A DNA stretch of 64,000 nucleotides, taken from assembly GCA_027489375.1 (NCBI GenBank), contig JAIXZW010000019.1, forward strand, positions 214,326-278,325. Direction: 5' to 3'. Below are positions 17,620-26,677 of this stretch, one piece after another. Every line of letters begins with the position of its first letter. Position 1 is the stretch's first letter. Below the pieces are notes generated by a model. The model worked only from the letters and a program-made list of their open reading frames with translations, ran no database searches and was not told where the DNA came from. A program made the translations under genes and the position numbers. The DNA is from Paracoccaceae bacterium. Its GTDB lineage: Bacteria > Pseudomonadota > Alphaproteobacteria > Rhodobacterales > Rhodobacteraceae.

Positions 17620-18540
17620 GTGGAGTTTCTGGACCTGCACTATTTCGTCAGCATCGCCGAGACGGGGAGTTTCACCAAATCGGCCTTGCAGAACAACATG
17701 GCGCAATCGGCGCTCAGCCGTCGCGTGCGCGATCTGGAAGCCGAGCTTGGCACCGCGCTGTTCTATCGCAACGGGCGCGGCGTGGTGCTGACCGATGCGG
17801 GCGAGGTGTTCCTGACCCGTGCGCGGGGCATACTCGCCGAGCGAGAGGCGCTGCGGCAGGACATGCGCGCCTCGGCCGGAGAGTTGGACGGGACGGTGAA
17901 GCTTGCCGTGCCCCCTTCGGTCGGGTTGGTGCTGCTGGCGCCGCTGCTGCGGCAGATACGGGCGGAATTGCCGCGCGTGCGGATGCGGGTGATGGAGGGG
18001 TTCAGCGGGCATGTGGCCGACTGGCTGGCGGCGGGCAAGGTCGACCTTGCGGTGCTGTACAAGATGAAGTCGAGCGCGCTGCTGGACGCCGAGCACCTGC
18101 TGTTCGAGGACATGTTCCTGATTTCGGCCCCCGATGCGCCGGTGATCGGCGGCGGTGGTGCGGTGTCGATGGAGGAGCTGGCGGGCGAGGAGTTGGTCCT
18201 GCCCGGTCAGCCCCACGGTTTGCGCGTGCTGGTCGAGGAGGCGGCGGCCAAGGCGGGGGTCACGCTGAACGTGGCGATCGAGCTTGAGACGCTGCCCACG
18301 ATCCACGATCTGGTGGGGACGGGCGGGATCAGGACGATCCTGCCCTTGACGGGGGTGAGCCGCGAGCTGGCGGCAGGAAAGCTGGTGGCGCAGCGGATCA
18401 CGCCGGTGATCAGCCGCGAACTGATCCTTGCCCATGCGCCGCACCGGGCCGCCGCACCCGTCACCAAGGCGGTCGTCCGGCTGATCCGCGCGCAGATTTC
18501 GGAACTTGTCCGCTCCGGTGCATGGGCCGGACGGTTGTAA
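17620..18540 (+). CDS. LysR-family transcriptional regulator
   Basis: The protein has 306 aa from a GTG start 3 bp after hyuB. The N-terminal winged helix is FVSIAETGSFTKSALQNNMAQSALSRRVRDLE, followed by a PBP-like effector domain from about residue 90. It is on the same strand as, and inside, the catabolic cluster. It therefore probably controls the acyl-CoA dehydrogenase/carbamoylase/hyuAB/OYE genes in response to a pathway intermediate. This differs from the usual divergent LysR arrangement, so its target promoter is not obvious. Confidence 0.92.
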   Translation: MEFLDLHYFVSIAETGSFTKSALQNNMAQSALSRRVRDLEAELGTALFYRNGRGVVLTDAGEVFLTRARGILAEREALRQDMRASAGELDGTVKLAVPPSVGLVLLAPLLRQIRAELPRVRMRVMEGFSGHVADWLAAGKVDLAVLYKMKSSALLDAEHLLFEDMFLISAPDAPVIGGGGAVSMEELAGEELVLPGQPHGLRVLVEEAAAKAGVTLNVAIELETLPTIHDLVGTGGIRTILPLTGVSRELAAGKLVAQRITPVISRELILAHAPHRAAAPVTKAVVRLIRAQISELVRSGAWAGRL

Positions 18541-18555
18541 GAGGGGGAACCAGAC

Positions 18556-19737
18556 GTGACCGAAGCCTTTCCGACACTTTTCTCACCCGTGACGCTTGGT
18601 CGCGTGACGCTACGAAACCGCATCGCAATGGCGCCGTTGACGCGGCAGATGGCCGATGCCGATGGCACGCCGACCGACGAGATGGTCGCCTATTACGCCC
18701 GCCGTGCGCGGGGCGGGCTTGGGCTGATCGTGACCGAAGGCACCTATGAGCAGGACGCGTTCCAGTCGCGGGCCTATCTGTCGCAACCGGGCATCGCCAA
18801 TGCCGCCCATGTGGCGGGGTGGAAGCGGGTTTGCGACGCGGTGCATGAGCATGGCGCGAAAATCGTGATCCAGTTGATGCATGGCGGCCGCGTCTGCGAC
18901 CCGCGCACGCTGGGGGGGGAGCCGCCGGTCAGCGCCTCGGCCACGCAAAGCGGGGGGTGGACGCTTTACACCGACAATGACTACGAAAAGACCATCCGCA
19001 ACATTGCGGGCGACTGGCCCAAGGTGACATTCGGCAAGGCGCGGGAATTGTCGGTCGAGGAATTGCACGCTGTGGCCGACGGTTTTGCCGCGGGGGCCAG
19101 GCGGGCGGTCGAGGCGGGGGCTGACGGGGTCGAGGTGCATGGCGCGAACGGCTATCTGCTGTGGCAGTTCATCACGCCGAAAACCAACCTGCGCACGGAT
19201 GACTTCGGCGGCAGCCCCGAAAACAACGTGCGTTTCGCCAAGCTGGTGGGCGAGAAGATCCGCGCCGCCATCGGGCCGGACAAGCTGCTGATCCTGCGTC
19301 TGTCGCAGGACGGGGTGGACGATTTCACCGGCGCTTGGCCGGGCGGCACGGCCTATGCCGAGGCCATCGGGGCGGCGCTGAAGGAGTCGGCCTATGACGC
19401 GCTGCACTGGGCGAGTTTCAACTACCTCGACAACCGCTTCCCCGCCGATCCGACGCCGATGCCCACCGTGCTGAAGCGTGCCTCGGGCAAGCCGATGATC
19501 ACGAATGGCGGTATTGCCGAGGGGGCGCAGGCGGAAACGGCGCTGACCTCGGGGGCGGCGGATATGGTGGCGCTGGGGCGGCCGATCTTTGCGCATCCCG
19601 ACTGGCCCTATATCGTGCGGTCGGGGGTGGCGTATCCTTGGCTGCCGTTCGACCGGAAGTATGTGATCCAGCCGCCGCTGGATTTCGGCCATGCCTATCC
19701 GATGGGGCTGGTCGATCCGAAGTGGCCACTGCCGTGA
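18556..19737 (+). CDS. NADH:flavin oxidoreductase, Old Yellow Enzyme family
   Basis: The protein has 393 aa, an FMN TIM barrel that reduces activated C=C bonds. Visible are the start LFSPVTLGRVTLRNRIAMAPLTRQ, the substrate-anion-binding His/Asn pair in VHGANGYLLWQF near 195, and the FMN phosphate site ITNGGI ... ALGRPIFAHP near 315-345. The layout resembles N-ethylmaleimide reductase and similar bacterial OYEs. Placed between hyuAB and a MaoC-like dehydratase, it may reduce an unsaturated cyclic imide or ureide or an enoate in the same pathway. That link is inference. Confidence 0.92.
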   Translation: MTEAFPTLFSPVTLGRVTLRNRIAMAPLTRQMADADGTPTDEMVAYYARRARGGLGLIVTEGTYEQDAFQSRAYLSQPGIANAAHVAGWKRVCDAVHEHGAKIVIQLMHGGRVCDPRTLGGEPPVSASATQSGGWTLYTDNDYEKTIRNIAGDWPKVTFGKARELSVEELHAVADGFAAGARRAVEAGADGVEVHGANGYLLWQFITPKTNLRTDDFGGSPENNVRFAKLVGEKIRAAIGPDKLLILRLSQDGVDDFTGAWPGGTAYAEAIGAALKESAYDALHWASFNYLDNRFPADPTPMPTVLKRASGKPMITNGGIAEGAQAETALTSGAADMVALGRPIFAHPDWPYIVRSGVAYPWLPFDRKYVIQPPLDFGHAYPMGLVDPKWPLP

Positions 19738-19749
19738 GGGGAGGCGCTT

Positions 19750-20568
19750 TTGGGCGCGTTTGACGACTGGATCGGGCGCGGGTCGCGGCGGGAGGATACA
19801 GTCTCGCCGCGACTGGTCGCGCAATATCGTGCAGCCCTGCCTGACCTTGCCGTTGGCGAAGTGCCGCCGGGCATGTTCTGGACCCTGTCGCCGGATGCCT
19901 ATCCGCCCGCCGATCTGGGGCGGGACGGGCATCCGCGGCTGGGGTTGGAGCTGCCGCCGCTGCCGTTGAAACGGCGGATGTGGGCGGGGGGCGAGGTCGC
20001 TTTTCGCGGCGTGTTCCACGTGGGCGACGCGGTGGTGCGCGACAGCCGGATCGAGCGGATTTCGGAAAAGACGGGGTCCACGGGGCCGCTGATTTTTGTG
20101 TCGGTGCGGCATGATTACAGTGTCGGCGGGAAGGTGATCGTGTCGGAACGGCAGGATCTGGTGTATCGCGAGGACCCTGCCGCCGGTGCGCCTGCGGTGA
20201 TCTATCCCGATGCGCCGGACCTTGGCCCGCCCTTGGCCGAAATGCCGCTGCTGGCCGATCCCGTGCGCCTGTTCCGTTTTTCGGCGCTGACCTTCAACGG
20301 GCATCGCATCCATTACGACGCCGATTATGCGCGGGGTGTCGAGGGTTATGCCGGGCTGGTGGTGCATGGCCCGTTGCAGGCGGTGGCGATGATGGTTCTG
20401 GCCGCGCGGGTGCTGGGGCGGGAGCCTGCGGTGTTCAGCTATCGCGGGCTGTCGCCGCTGACACTGGGGCAGGACGCGGTGGTCGAGGCGCATCGGGACG
20501 GCGACGGGTTGGCCCTGCGCGTGCGGCGTTCGGGCGGTCCGGTCACGATGGCAGGAAGGGCCGTTTAG
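19750..20568 (+). CDS. MaoC/FAS1-type dehydratase (HTD2-like, mesaconyl-/3-methylfumaryl-CoA hydratase family)
   Basis: The protein has 272 aa from a TTG start after GGGGAGG. It is a double hot-dog (R)-hydratase. The C-terminal half holds the active-site hydratase motif RFSALTFNGHRIHYDADYAR near residue 185 with Asp/His, then YAGLVVHGPLQA. The N-terminal FAS1_DH-like half includes PLPLKRRMWAGGEVAF. It interconverts enoyl-CoA and 3-hydroxyacyl-CoA. With the CaiB transferase and acyl-CoA dehydrogenase at 10-12.5 kb it would complete an activation, oxidation and hydration route for a short branched or dicarboxylic acid. Its stop codon overlaps the convergent AraC stop by 3 bp. Confidence 0.82.
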   Translation: MGAFDDWIGRGSRREDTVSPRLVAQYRAALPDLAVGEVPPGMFWTLSPDAYPPADLGRDGHPRLGLELPPLPLKRRMWAGGEVAFRGVFHVGDAVVRDSRIERISEKTGSTGPLIFVSVRHDYSVGGKVIVSERQDLVYREDPAAGAPAVIYPDAPDLGPPLAEMPLLADPVRLFRFSALTFNGHRIHYDADYARGVEGYAGLVVHGPLQAVAMMVLAARVLGREPAVFSYRGLSPLTLGQDAVVEAHRDGDGLALRVRRSGGPVTMAGRAV

Positions 20569-21512
20569 GGCGTGACGCTGGCGCGGTAGCTGCTGGGCGT
20601 CTGGCCGAACATCGCCTTGAACAGGCGGGAAAACTGCGCCTGATCGGAAAAGCCGAAGCGGTAGGCGATGTCCGACATCGGGCCGCAGTTCGGCATCTGC
20701 AAAAGGTCGCGCGCCGCGCGCAGGCGCTGTTCGCGCACGAATTGCGAGACGGTGCAATTCACCTCGGCAAAGAGTTCGTGCAGGTAGCGTTTCGAAATGC
20801 CGACACGCTCGGCCACCAGTTCGGGCGAGAGGTCGGGGTTGGACAGTTGCGACAGGATCACCGACTGGGCGCGGCGGCGATGCGCGTCGCGCACCGATGA
20901 GCCTGCACCCTGTTCCACGTCGCTGCTGCGGTCGAGCGAGAGGGCGAGCAGGTCGACGAGGTGGCGGCCAAGCACGTTCGCTGCCAGAGGATCCCCGATC
21001 GCGCCCGTCGCGGTCTGGTGCTGGATCTGCTGCGCCATCGTCGTGAACAGCGAGCCGATCCCTTCGCGTCCGTTGAAGACCAGCGCGCAGTAGCGGTCGG
21101 GGTTGCGCAGCTTTTCCGACAGGATCGGCTTTGCCACCTTGATCACGCAAAGGTCGTTCGCCGCGCCATAGCTGAACCGGTAGGGTTCGTCCCCCCGTTC
21201 GAGGATGAAGCCGCCGGGGTCGCAGCGCACCTCGCGCCCCGACTGGCGGAACTCCACGGGGGACCGGCGCGGGATGGTGATGAGGTATTGCTCCTCGGTC
21301 TCGCGCGAGATGTGGCGGCGGTGGCGTTCGTATTGCACGGCTTCGGTCTGGAGCCGCGACAAGGACAATTCGCCCAGATGGCCGATTTCGAGCCGCCCTT
21401 CGAAGCGGGCGGCGTCGCGGAAGGTGAGGTCGAGCGGGAAATAGGCCTGCGCGATGACAGCGTTCCAGTGATCGGCGCGGGCCGATGCAGGCAGAAGGTC
21501 CGTGCTGTGCAT
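20565..21512 (-). CDS. AraC-family transcriptional regulator
   Basis: The protein has 315 aa from MHSTDLLPASAR; GTG 21524 is an alternative start 4 codons upstream. The N-terminal half is an AraC-binding-like sensor domain. The C-terminal third has two helix-turn-helices, LSPELVAERVGISKRYLHELF and MSDIAYRFGFSDQAQFSRLF, ending GQTPSSYR. It is divergent from the hyuB/hyuA/pxp operon at 21834, with 321 bp between the genes, so it most likely activates that operon. The 690-aa ORF in the track is a run-on through the opposite-strand hyuB region. Confidence 0.9.
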   Translation of the reverse strand: MHSTDLLPASARADHWNAVIAQAYFPLDLTFRDAARFEGRLEIGHLGELSLSRLQTEAVQYERHRRHISRETEEQYLITIPRRSPVEFRQSGREVRCDPGGFILERGDEPYRFSYGAANDLCVIKVAKPILSEKLRNPDRYCALVFNGREGIGSLFTTMAQQIQHQTATGAIGDPLAANVLGRHLVDLLALSLDRSSDVEQGAGSSVRDAHRRRAQSVILSQLSNPDLSPELVAERVGISKRYLHELFAEVNCTVSQFVREQRLRAARDLLQMPNCGPMSDIAYRFGFSDQAQFSRLFKAMFGQTPSSYRASVTP

Positions 21513-21833
21513 CCGGTTCGTCACGTGGGAATCCCCGACCGCCGCATGTGTGTGGGCCACAATGATCGTCTTTGTCCGCCAGAAGTCAATTCCGTGGCGG
21601 CATGACAGATATGAGAAGCCTTCTTCTTTGGCGAAAGCAGCACTCGGGCGCGCTGGGTGACAAATGCTTGTGCGCGGATCGTCAAGACGGGGGGCGGGGA
21701 AGGGGGCAACCTGACAGGCAATGAATGACAAGGCCGGGATTCGGCCGGAGACAGGGAGTGCTGCCAATCCCCCGCCCGAAGGCGGGAGGCGGTGTCCTGT
21801 GGCCGGAGTCCGGCAAGCCAACAGGAGATGCTC
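21513..21833. other. divergent intergenic region araC / hyuB
   Basis: This 321-bp gap between divergent genes must hold both promoters and any AraC sites. I see a 6-bp stem CCCGCC/GGCGGG with a CGAA loop at 21771-21786, in the leader of the plus-strand operon. CAGGAGA (21822-21828) is the Shine-Dalgarno for hyuB. No convincing sigma-70 pair or clear direct repeats for AraC binding were found by eye. Confidence 0.5.
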
Positions 21834-23588
21834 ATGGCCAGACGGAATGTCGATCCGATCACGCTTTCGGTGGTGCGCGGTGTGCTGGAGACGACCCAGC
21901 GCGAGATGACGCTGGCGCTGGAGCAGACGGCGCGATCCTCGGTCTTCAACCTTGCGCATGACTATTCCACCGCGCTGTTCAACCATGCGCCCGAGATGAT
22001 CCTGCAAGGGCAGGACATTCCGATCCACCTCGGCTCGCTGATCCCCGCGATGAAGTCGGTGGCGAAGTATTTCGAGGGCGACATCCACGACGGCGACCTG
22101 ATGCTGCACAACGATCCGGCCTATGGCGGGTCGCATATCATCGACACCTGCATGTACATGCCCGTGTTCTACGAGGGGGAGCTGGTCTTTTGGACCGTCT
22201 GCAAGGGCCACCTGACCGATATCGGCGGGCCGGTGCCTGCGGGATACAACCCCAACGCCACCGAGATCTATGCCGAGGGGCTGCGCATCCCGCCGATCAA
22301 GCTGTGGGACAAGGGCAAGCCGCGGCATGACGTGATGAACCTGCTTTTGTCGAACATGCGGGCACGGCGGGATCAGGAGGGCGATTTCAACGCGCTGATC
22401 GGCGCTTGTCAGGTGGGCGCGCGCAACCTGAAGCGGCTGATGGACAAATACGGCAAGGCGATGGTTCAGGAGTGCATCGCAGAACTGCTCGACATGGCCG
22501 AGCACCATATGCGCAGCCTGATCGCCGAAGTGCCGGACGGAACCTATACCGGCACGGCCATTCTTGAGGATGCGGGCCACGGTTACGGCGATTTCGAGAT
22601 CACCGCCACCGTGACGATCAAGGGCGACGGGTGCCACATCGCCATCCAGTCACCGCCGCAAATCCCCTATTTCATCAACAGCTACGAAGGGAACAGCCAT
22701 TCGGGCGTCTACCTTGGCCTGATGATGTTCGCCCAGCTTCCGCCGCCCTATAACGAAGGGTTGTATCGCTGCGTCAGCACCGACATGGGCCCCAAGGGCA
22801 CGCTGTGCAACGCCAAGTCGCCCGCGCCGCACATGAACTGCACGACGACGCCGATGGAGACGTTGACGGATGCCGTGCGGCTCGCCTTTGAACAGGCGGC
22901 GCCGCACAAGGTTTCGGCAAGCTGGGGCCATGCCAACGGCTGCAACATCGCGGGCTGGGACAAGCGGCATGACGAGGAATATGTGACGATGGTGCTCGCC
23001 TCGATCATCTCGGGGGCGGGGGCCACGGCGCAGGCGGACGGCTGGCACGCGGTGGGGCCGGAGTGCTGCTTCGGGGCGTTGACCAGCGGCGATATCGAGA
23101 TGCTGGAACACAGCTATCCCATCATCATCCACCGTTATTCGTTGATGGAGGACAGCGGCGGGGCGGGCAAGAACCGCGGCGGATCGGGCACCTGCTGGGA
23201 AGTGGAGCCGCTGGATACGCCGATGACGCTGATCACTTTCGGCGAGGGGCGTCGCATCCCCGCGATGGGGGCGGCGGGGGCGAAATCGGCGATGGTGTCG
23301 AAAAAGGTCGGGCGGCTGGAAGTCACCCGCAACGGATCGACGCAGATCATCACCGACAACGTGATCGAAACCATCCAGCCCGGAGAGCGGGCCGCGAACA
23401 AGAACCCGGGTGGCGGGGGCTATGGCAATGCGTTCGAGCGCGATGTCCAGAAGGTCGTGGAGGATGTGCGCAACGGTCTGGTCAGCCTCGAAGGGGCGCG
23501 GCTCGACTATGGCGTGGTGATCACCGACCGCGAGACGCTGGCGGTCGATGCCGCCGCAACCGCCGCGCTGCGCGCAAGCGCCGCCTGA
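21834..23588 (+). CDS. hydantoinase B subunit, HyuB-like (copy 2, divergent)
   Basis: The protein has 584 aa from MARRNVDPITLS. It is a full Hydantoinase_B domain, with LMLHNDPAYGGSHIIDT near 95, DIGGPVPAGYNPN near 135, and GGGGYGNAFERD at the C-terminus. It is clearly less similar to copies 1 and 3 than they are to each other, and here the B gene precedes the A gene. It opens a 9-gene operon with PxpABC and biotin carboxylase components, so its substrate probably differs from those of the other pairs (a 5-oxoproline-like lactam or a hydantoin). Confidence 0.87.
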   Translation: MARRNVDPITLSVVRGVLETTQREMTLALEQTARSSVFNLAHDYSTALFNHAPEMILQGQDIPIHLGSLIPAMKSVAKYFEGDIHDGDLMLHNDPAYGGSHIIDTCMYMPVFYEGELVFWTVCKGHLTDIGGPVPAGYNPNATEIYAEGLRIPPIKLWDKGKPRHDVMNLLLSNMRARRDQEGDFNALIGACQVGARNLKRLMDKYGKAMVQECIAELLDMAEHHMRSLIAEVPDGTYTGTAILEDAGHGYGDFEITATVTIKGDGCHIAIQSPPQIPYFINSYEGNSHSGVYLGLMMFAQLPPPYNEGLYRCVSTDMGPKGTLCNAKSPAPHMNCTTTPMETLTDAVRLAFEQAAPHKVSASWGHANGCNIAGWDKRHDEEYVTMVLASIISGAGATAQADGWHAVGPECCFGALTSGDIEMLEHSYPIIIHRYSLMEDSGGAGKNRGGSGTCWEVEPLDTPMTLITFGEGRRIPAMGAAGAKSAMVSKKVGRLEVTRNGSTQIITDNVIETIQPGERAANKNPGGGGYGNAFERDVQKVVEDVRNGLVSLEGARLDYGVVITDRETLAVDAAATAALRASAA

Positions 23589-23613
23589 TCCAGCCCGACA
23601 AAGGACAAAGACC

Positions 23614-25701
23614 ATGCAGAACACCTATCGTCTGGGCATCGACGCCGGCGGCACGTTCACCGACTTCATCCTTGCCGACCGCACGGGAGAGGTGCGCATC
23701 TTCAAGGCGCTCTCGACCCCGCAGGACCCGACCCAAGCCATCCGCAACGGGCTTGCGCTGATCGAGGAGGAGACGGGGATCACCGCGACCGAGATCGTCT
23801 CGAACGCCGATCTGTGCATCAACGGGACGACCGTGGGTCTGAACGCGCTGATCCAGCACAAGGGCGCGCGGACGGGGCTGATCGCCACCGCGGGGCACGA
23901 GGACAGCATCGAAATCCGTCTGGGCCACAAAGAGGACGGCTATCGCTACGACCCCGAATATCCGCCGGCCCGCATGCTGGTGCCGCGCTACCTGCGGCGT
24001 GGCGTGCGCGAGCGCGTGGTTTCGACCGGTGCCGTGCACACGCCGCTGCACGAAGAGGACGTGCGCGACGCCTGCCGCCATTTCCTGCGCGAAGGCGTGG
24101 ATTCGGTCGCCATCAGTTTCGTCTGGTCGGTCCTGCACCCCGAGCACGAAATCCGCGCGGCCGAGATCGTGCGCGAGATGATGCCCGGCGTGCGCCTGAC
24201 GGTCGGCAGTCTGCTTTACCCGCAGGTGCGCGAATACACCCGCACCTCGACCGCGATCGTGAATGCCTATCTTGCGCCGATCCTGTCGCGCTATGTCGAA
24301 GCGGTGGACGGATATTTCCGGCAGTTGGGGGCGAAGAACCCCGTGCGCTACTTCCAGTCCAATGGCGGGCTTGCGCTGGGGTCGGTGGTGTCGGACCAGT
24401 CGGTCTACGCCATCAATTCCGGCCCTGCATCGGCCCCGCAGGCGGCGCTTTACATCGGCGAGCCGTGGGACCTGAAGAACATCATCACCGTCGACATGGG
24501 CGGGACGTCGTTCGACATCACGCTGACGCGGGACGGGCGGGCGAATGTGTCGAAAAACATCGACTTCCTGCGCTACCGCATCGGGATTCCGATGATCCAG
24601 GTGGAAACGCTGGGTGCGGGTGGCGGGTCGATCGGCTGGATCGACAGCATGGGTCTTTTGCAGATGGGTCCGCAGTCGGCGGGGTCGGAGCCGGGACCGG
24701 CCTGCTATGACCAGGGCGGCGACAAGCCGACGACGACGGATGCCAACCTCGTCCTCGGCTATCTGAACCCCGACGGGCTGGTGGGCGGGCGTCTGCCTCT
24801 GGCGGTGGACAAGGCGCGCAAGGCCATCGACGCGAACCTTTCCAAGCCGCTGTCGCTGACGGTGGAGCAGGCGGCTTACGGCATGTTCACCATCGTCAAC
24901 AACAACATGGTCAACGCCATCCGCCGTGTGTCGGTCGAGCGGGGTTACGACCCGCGCGACTTCGTGCTGAATTGCGCGGGCGGGGCGACCGGCGCGCATA
25001 TCACCGCGCTGGCGCGGGAAATGGGCATCCGGCGTGTGCTTGTGTCGAAACTCGCCTCGGGGCTTTGCGCTTACGGCCAGATCATTTCGGACGTGAAGTA
25101 CAATTACATGGCCCCCGCCCCCGTGCGGCTTGAAGGGGCGGCGGCAGCGGCCAAGCTGGACGGGCTGTTCAAGGGGCTGGAAGCGCGGGGGATCGAGGAC
25201 CTGAAGAAGGACGGTTTCACCGAGGACCGCATTTCGATTCGACGCAGCCTCGATATGCGCTACGTGGGACAAGTGCATGAATGCACCGTCGACGTCGATC
25301 CCTTCGCGCTGGACGAAGCAGCGCTGGAGCAACTGAAGGCGGCGTTCCATGCCCGGCACGAAGAGCTTTACACCTATTCCGAGCCGGGAAGCGTGGTGGA
25401 AGTGGTGAACGTGGAAAGCGCGATTTCGGGGCGCGTGGACAGGCCGCGCCGGATGAGCATTCCCAAGGGTGCAGGCGCGGACAAGGCGCTGGCCGGAACG
25501 CGGGCGATGATCTTCGCGGCGGATGGCAAGGCGCAGGAAACGCCGGTCTACACGGGCGAGAAGCTTGGCGCGGGCGACCGGATCATCGGCCCTGCCGTGA
25601 TCGAAGAGGTCACGACCACGCTGGTGGTGGAGCCGGGCTGGAAGGCGGAACTGACGGAGTCGGGTGTCTATCTGCTCGACTATACGGGGGGGACGGCATG
25701 A
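23614..25701 (+). CDS. hydantoinase/oxoprolinase A subunit, HyuA-like (copy 2, divergent)
   Basis: The protein has 695 aa from ATG 23614, with AAAGGACAAAG upstream; the track start at 23548 lies inside hyuB. ATPase motifs are LGIDAGGTFTDFILAD at the N-terminus and TVDMGGTSFDITLTRDG near 290, followed by GAGGGSIGWIDSMG. Unlike copies 1 and 3 it lacks the GFRDILHMGRHKRP block and has GHEDSIEIRLGHKEDG at that place, marking a different subfamily. Its stop overlaps the start of pxpA by 4 bp (ATGA), so ring opening by HyuAB and the Pxp proteins are co-translated. Confidence 0.87.
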   Translation: MQNTYRLGIDAGGTFTDFILADRTGEVRIFKALSTPQDPTQAIRNGLALIEEETGITATEIVSNADLCINGTTVGLNALIQHKGARTGLIATAGHEDSIEIRLGHKEDGYRYDPEYPPARMLVPRYLRRGVRERVVSTGAVHTPLHEEDVRDACRHFLREGVDSVAISFVWSVLHPEHEIRAAEIVREMMPGVRLTVGSLLYPQVREYTRTSTAIVNAYLAPILSRYVEAVDGYFRQLGAKNPVRYFQSNGGLALGSVVSDQSVYAINSGPASAPQAALYIGEPWDLKNIITVDMGGTSFDITLTRDGRANVSKNIDFLRYRIGIPMIQVETLGAGGGSIGWIDSMGLLQMGPQSAGSEPGPACYDQGGDKPTTTDANLVLGYLNPDGLVGGRLPLAVDKARKAIDANLSKPLSLTVEQAAYGMFTIVNNNMVNAIRRVSVERGYDPRDFVLNCAGGATGAHITALAREMGIRRVLVSKLASGLCAYGQIISDVKYNYMAPAPVRLEGAAAAAKLDGLFKGLEARGIEDLKKDGFTEDRISIRRSLDMRYVGQVHECTVDVDPFALDEAALEQLKAAFHARHEELYTYSEPGSVVEVVNVESAISGRVDRPRRMSIPKGAGADKALAGTRAMIFAADGKAQETPVYTGEKLGAGDRIIGPAVIEEVTTTLVVEPGWKAELTESGVYLLDYTGGTA

Positions 25702-26417
25702 CGATCATCAACTGCGACATGGGCGAAGGCTTCGGCCTTTACCGCATCGGCGACGACGAGGGGCTGATGCCGCTGATCGACGTGGCGAACGTGGCCTGCG
25801 GTTTCCATGCGTCGGACTTCAACCACATGCGGCGGACGGTGCAGCTTGCCAAGCAATGCGGGGTGAAGGTGGGGGCGCATCCGTCGCTGCCGGACCTGCA
25901 GGGGTTCGGGCGGCGCGAGATGAAGATCGGGCGCGAGGAACTGGTCAATTGCATGATCTACCAGATCGGCGCGTTGAAGGGGTTTCTGGACGCCGAAGGG
26001 ATGGTGCTGAACCACATCAAGCCGCACGGGTCGCTATACGGCATGGCGGCGCGGATGGAGGATGTGGCCCATGCGGTCGCCGATGTGGCCGACATTTTCC
26101 GCGTGCCGCTTTACGGCATGGCCGGAACGCTGCACGAAAGCGTCTATACCGCGCGGGGGCATGGCTTCGTGTCGGAATTCTACGCCGACCTTGATTACAA
26201 CGATCAGGGCGGGTTGATCATCACCCGCGAACATGCCGCGACCGATCCCGAGGCCGCCGCAACCGCCTGTCTGCGGGCGATGCGCGAGGGCCGCGTGCGG
26301 TCGGTCGGCGGCGTCGACGTGCCCGTGCGCGCCGATGCGATCTGCGTGCATTCCGACACCCCAAACGCCGTGCAGGTGGCCCAAGCCGTGCGCGCTGCGG
26401 TCAAACCGGCTGCCTGA
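25698..26417 (+). CDS. pxpA: 5-oxoprolinase subunit PxpA-like (LamB/YcsF family)
   Basis: The protein has 239 aa. It has the family signature INCDMGEGFGLYRIGDDE at the N-terminus, NVACGFHASDFNHM near 32, GAHPSLPDLQGFGRREM near 60 and IKPHGSLYGM near 107. PxpA with PxpB and PxpC forms the prokaryotic ATP-dependent 5-oxoprolinase known from Bacillus. Here pxpA is separated from pxpB and pxpC by a biotin carrier and a biotin carboxylase gene. It overlaps hyuA by 4 bp. The lactam actually hydrolysed could be something other than 5-oxoproline. Confidence 0.88.
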   Translation: MTIINCDMGEGFGLYRIGDDEGLMPLIDVANVACGFHASDFNHMRRTVQLAKQCGVKVGAHPSLPDLQGFGRREMKIGREELVNCMIYQIGALKGFLDAEGMVLNHIKPHGSLYGMAARMEDVAHAVADVADIFRVPLYGMAGTLHESVYTARGHGFVSEFYADLDYNDQGGLIITREHAATDPEAAATACLRAMREGRVRSVGGVDVPVRADAICVHSDTPNAVQVAQAVRAAVKPAA

Positions 26418-26437
26418 ACCCGAAAAGGAGCATATAC

Positions 26438-26674
26438 ATGGCAAAGCAAATCCTCTCGCCCCTGCCCGGCACGTTCTATCGCCGCCCCTCGCCCGACAAG
26501 CCCGTGTTCAAAGAGGTGGGCGATGCGGTCAAGGTGGGCGATGTGATCGGCCTGATCGAGGTAATGAAGTCCTTCAACGAGGTGGCCGCCGATCAGGACG
26601 GGGTGATCACCGGCTTTCCGGCGGATGACGAGGAACCCGTGATGGCGGGGCAACCGCTGGTCGAGTTGGGCTGA
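26438..26674 (+). CDS. small biotin carboxyl carrier protein
   Basis: The protein has 78 aa and consists only of a biotinyl domain, without the Pro/Ala-rich N-terminal linker of AccB. The biotin-acceptor lysine lies in GLIEVMKSFNEV; the usual motif is E-A-M-K-M, so the flanking residues are Val and Ser. The start follows AAAGGAG. It ends 3 bp before the biotin carboxylase gene, which would charge it with CO2. Genes of this short type occur next to PxpABC/urea-carboxylase-like sets rather than fatty-acid synthesis genes. Confidence 0.86.
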   Translation: MAKQILSPLPGTFYRRPSPDKPVFKEVGDAVKVGDVIGLIEVMKSFNEVAADQDGVITGFPADDEEPVMAGQPLVELG

Positions 26675-26677
26675 GCG

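Noticed and set aside
15442-18444. 1000-aa minus-strand ORF
   Set aside because: It is a shadow of hyuA, hyuB and lysR, with Arg/His/Pro-rich composition and no recognisable domain.
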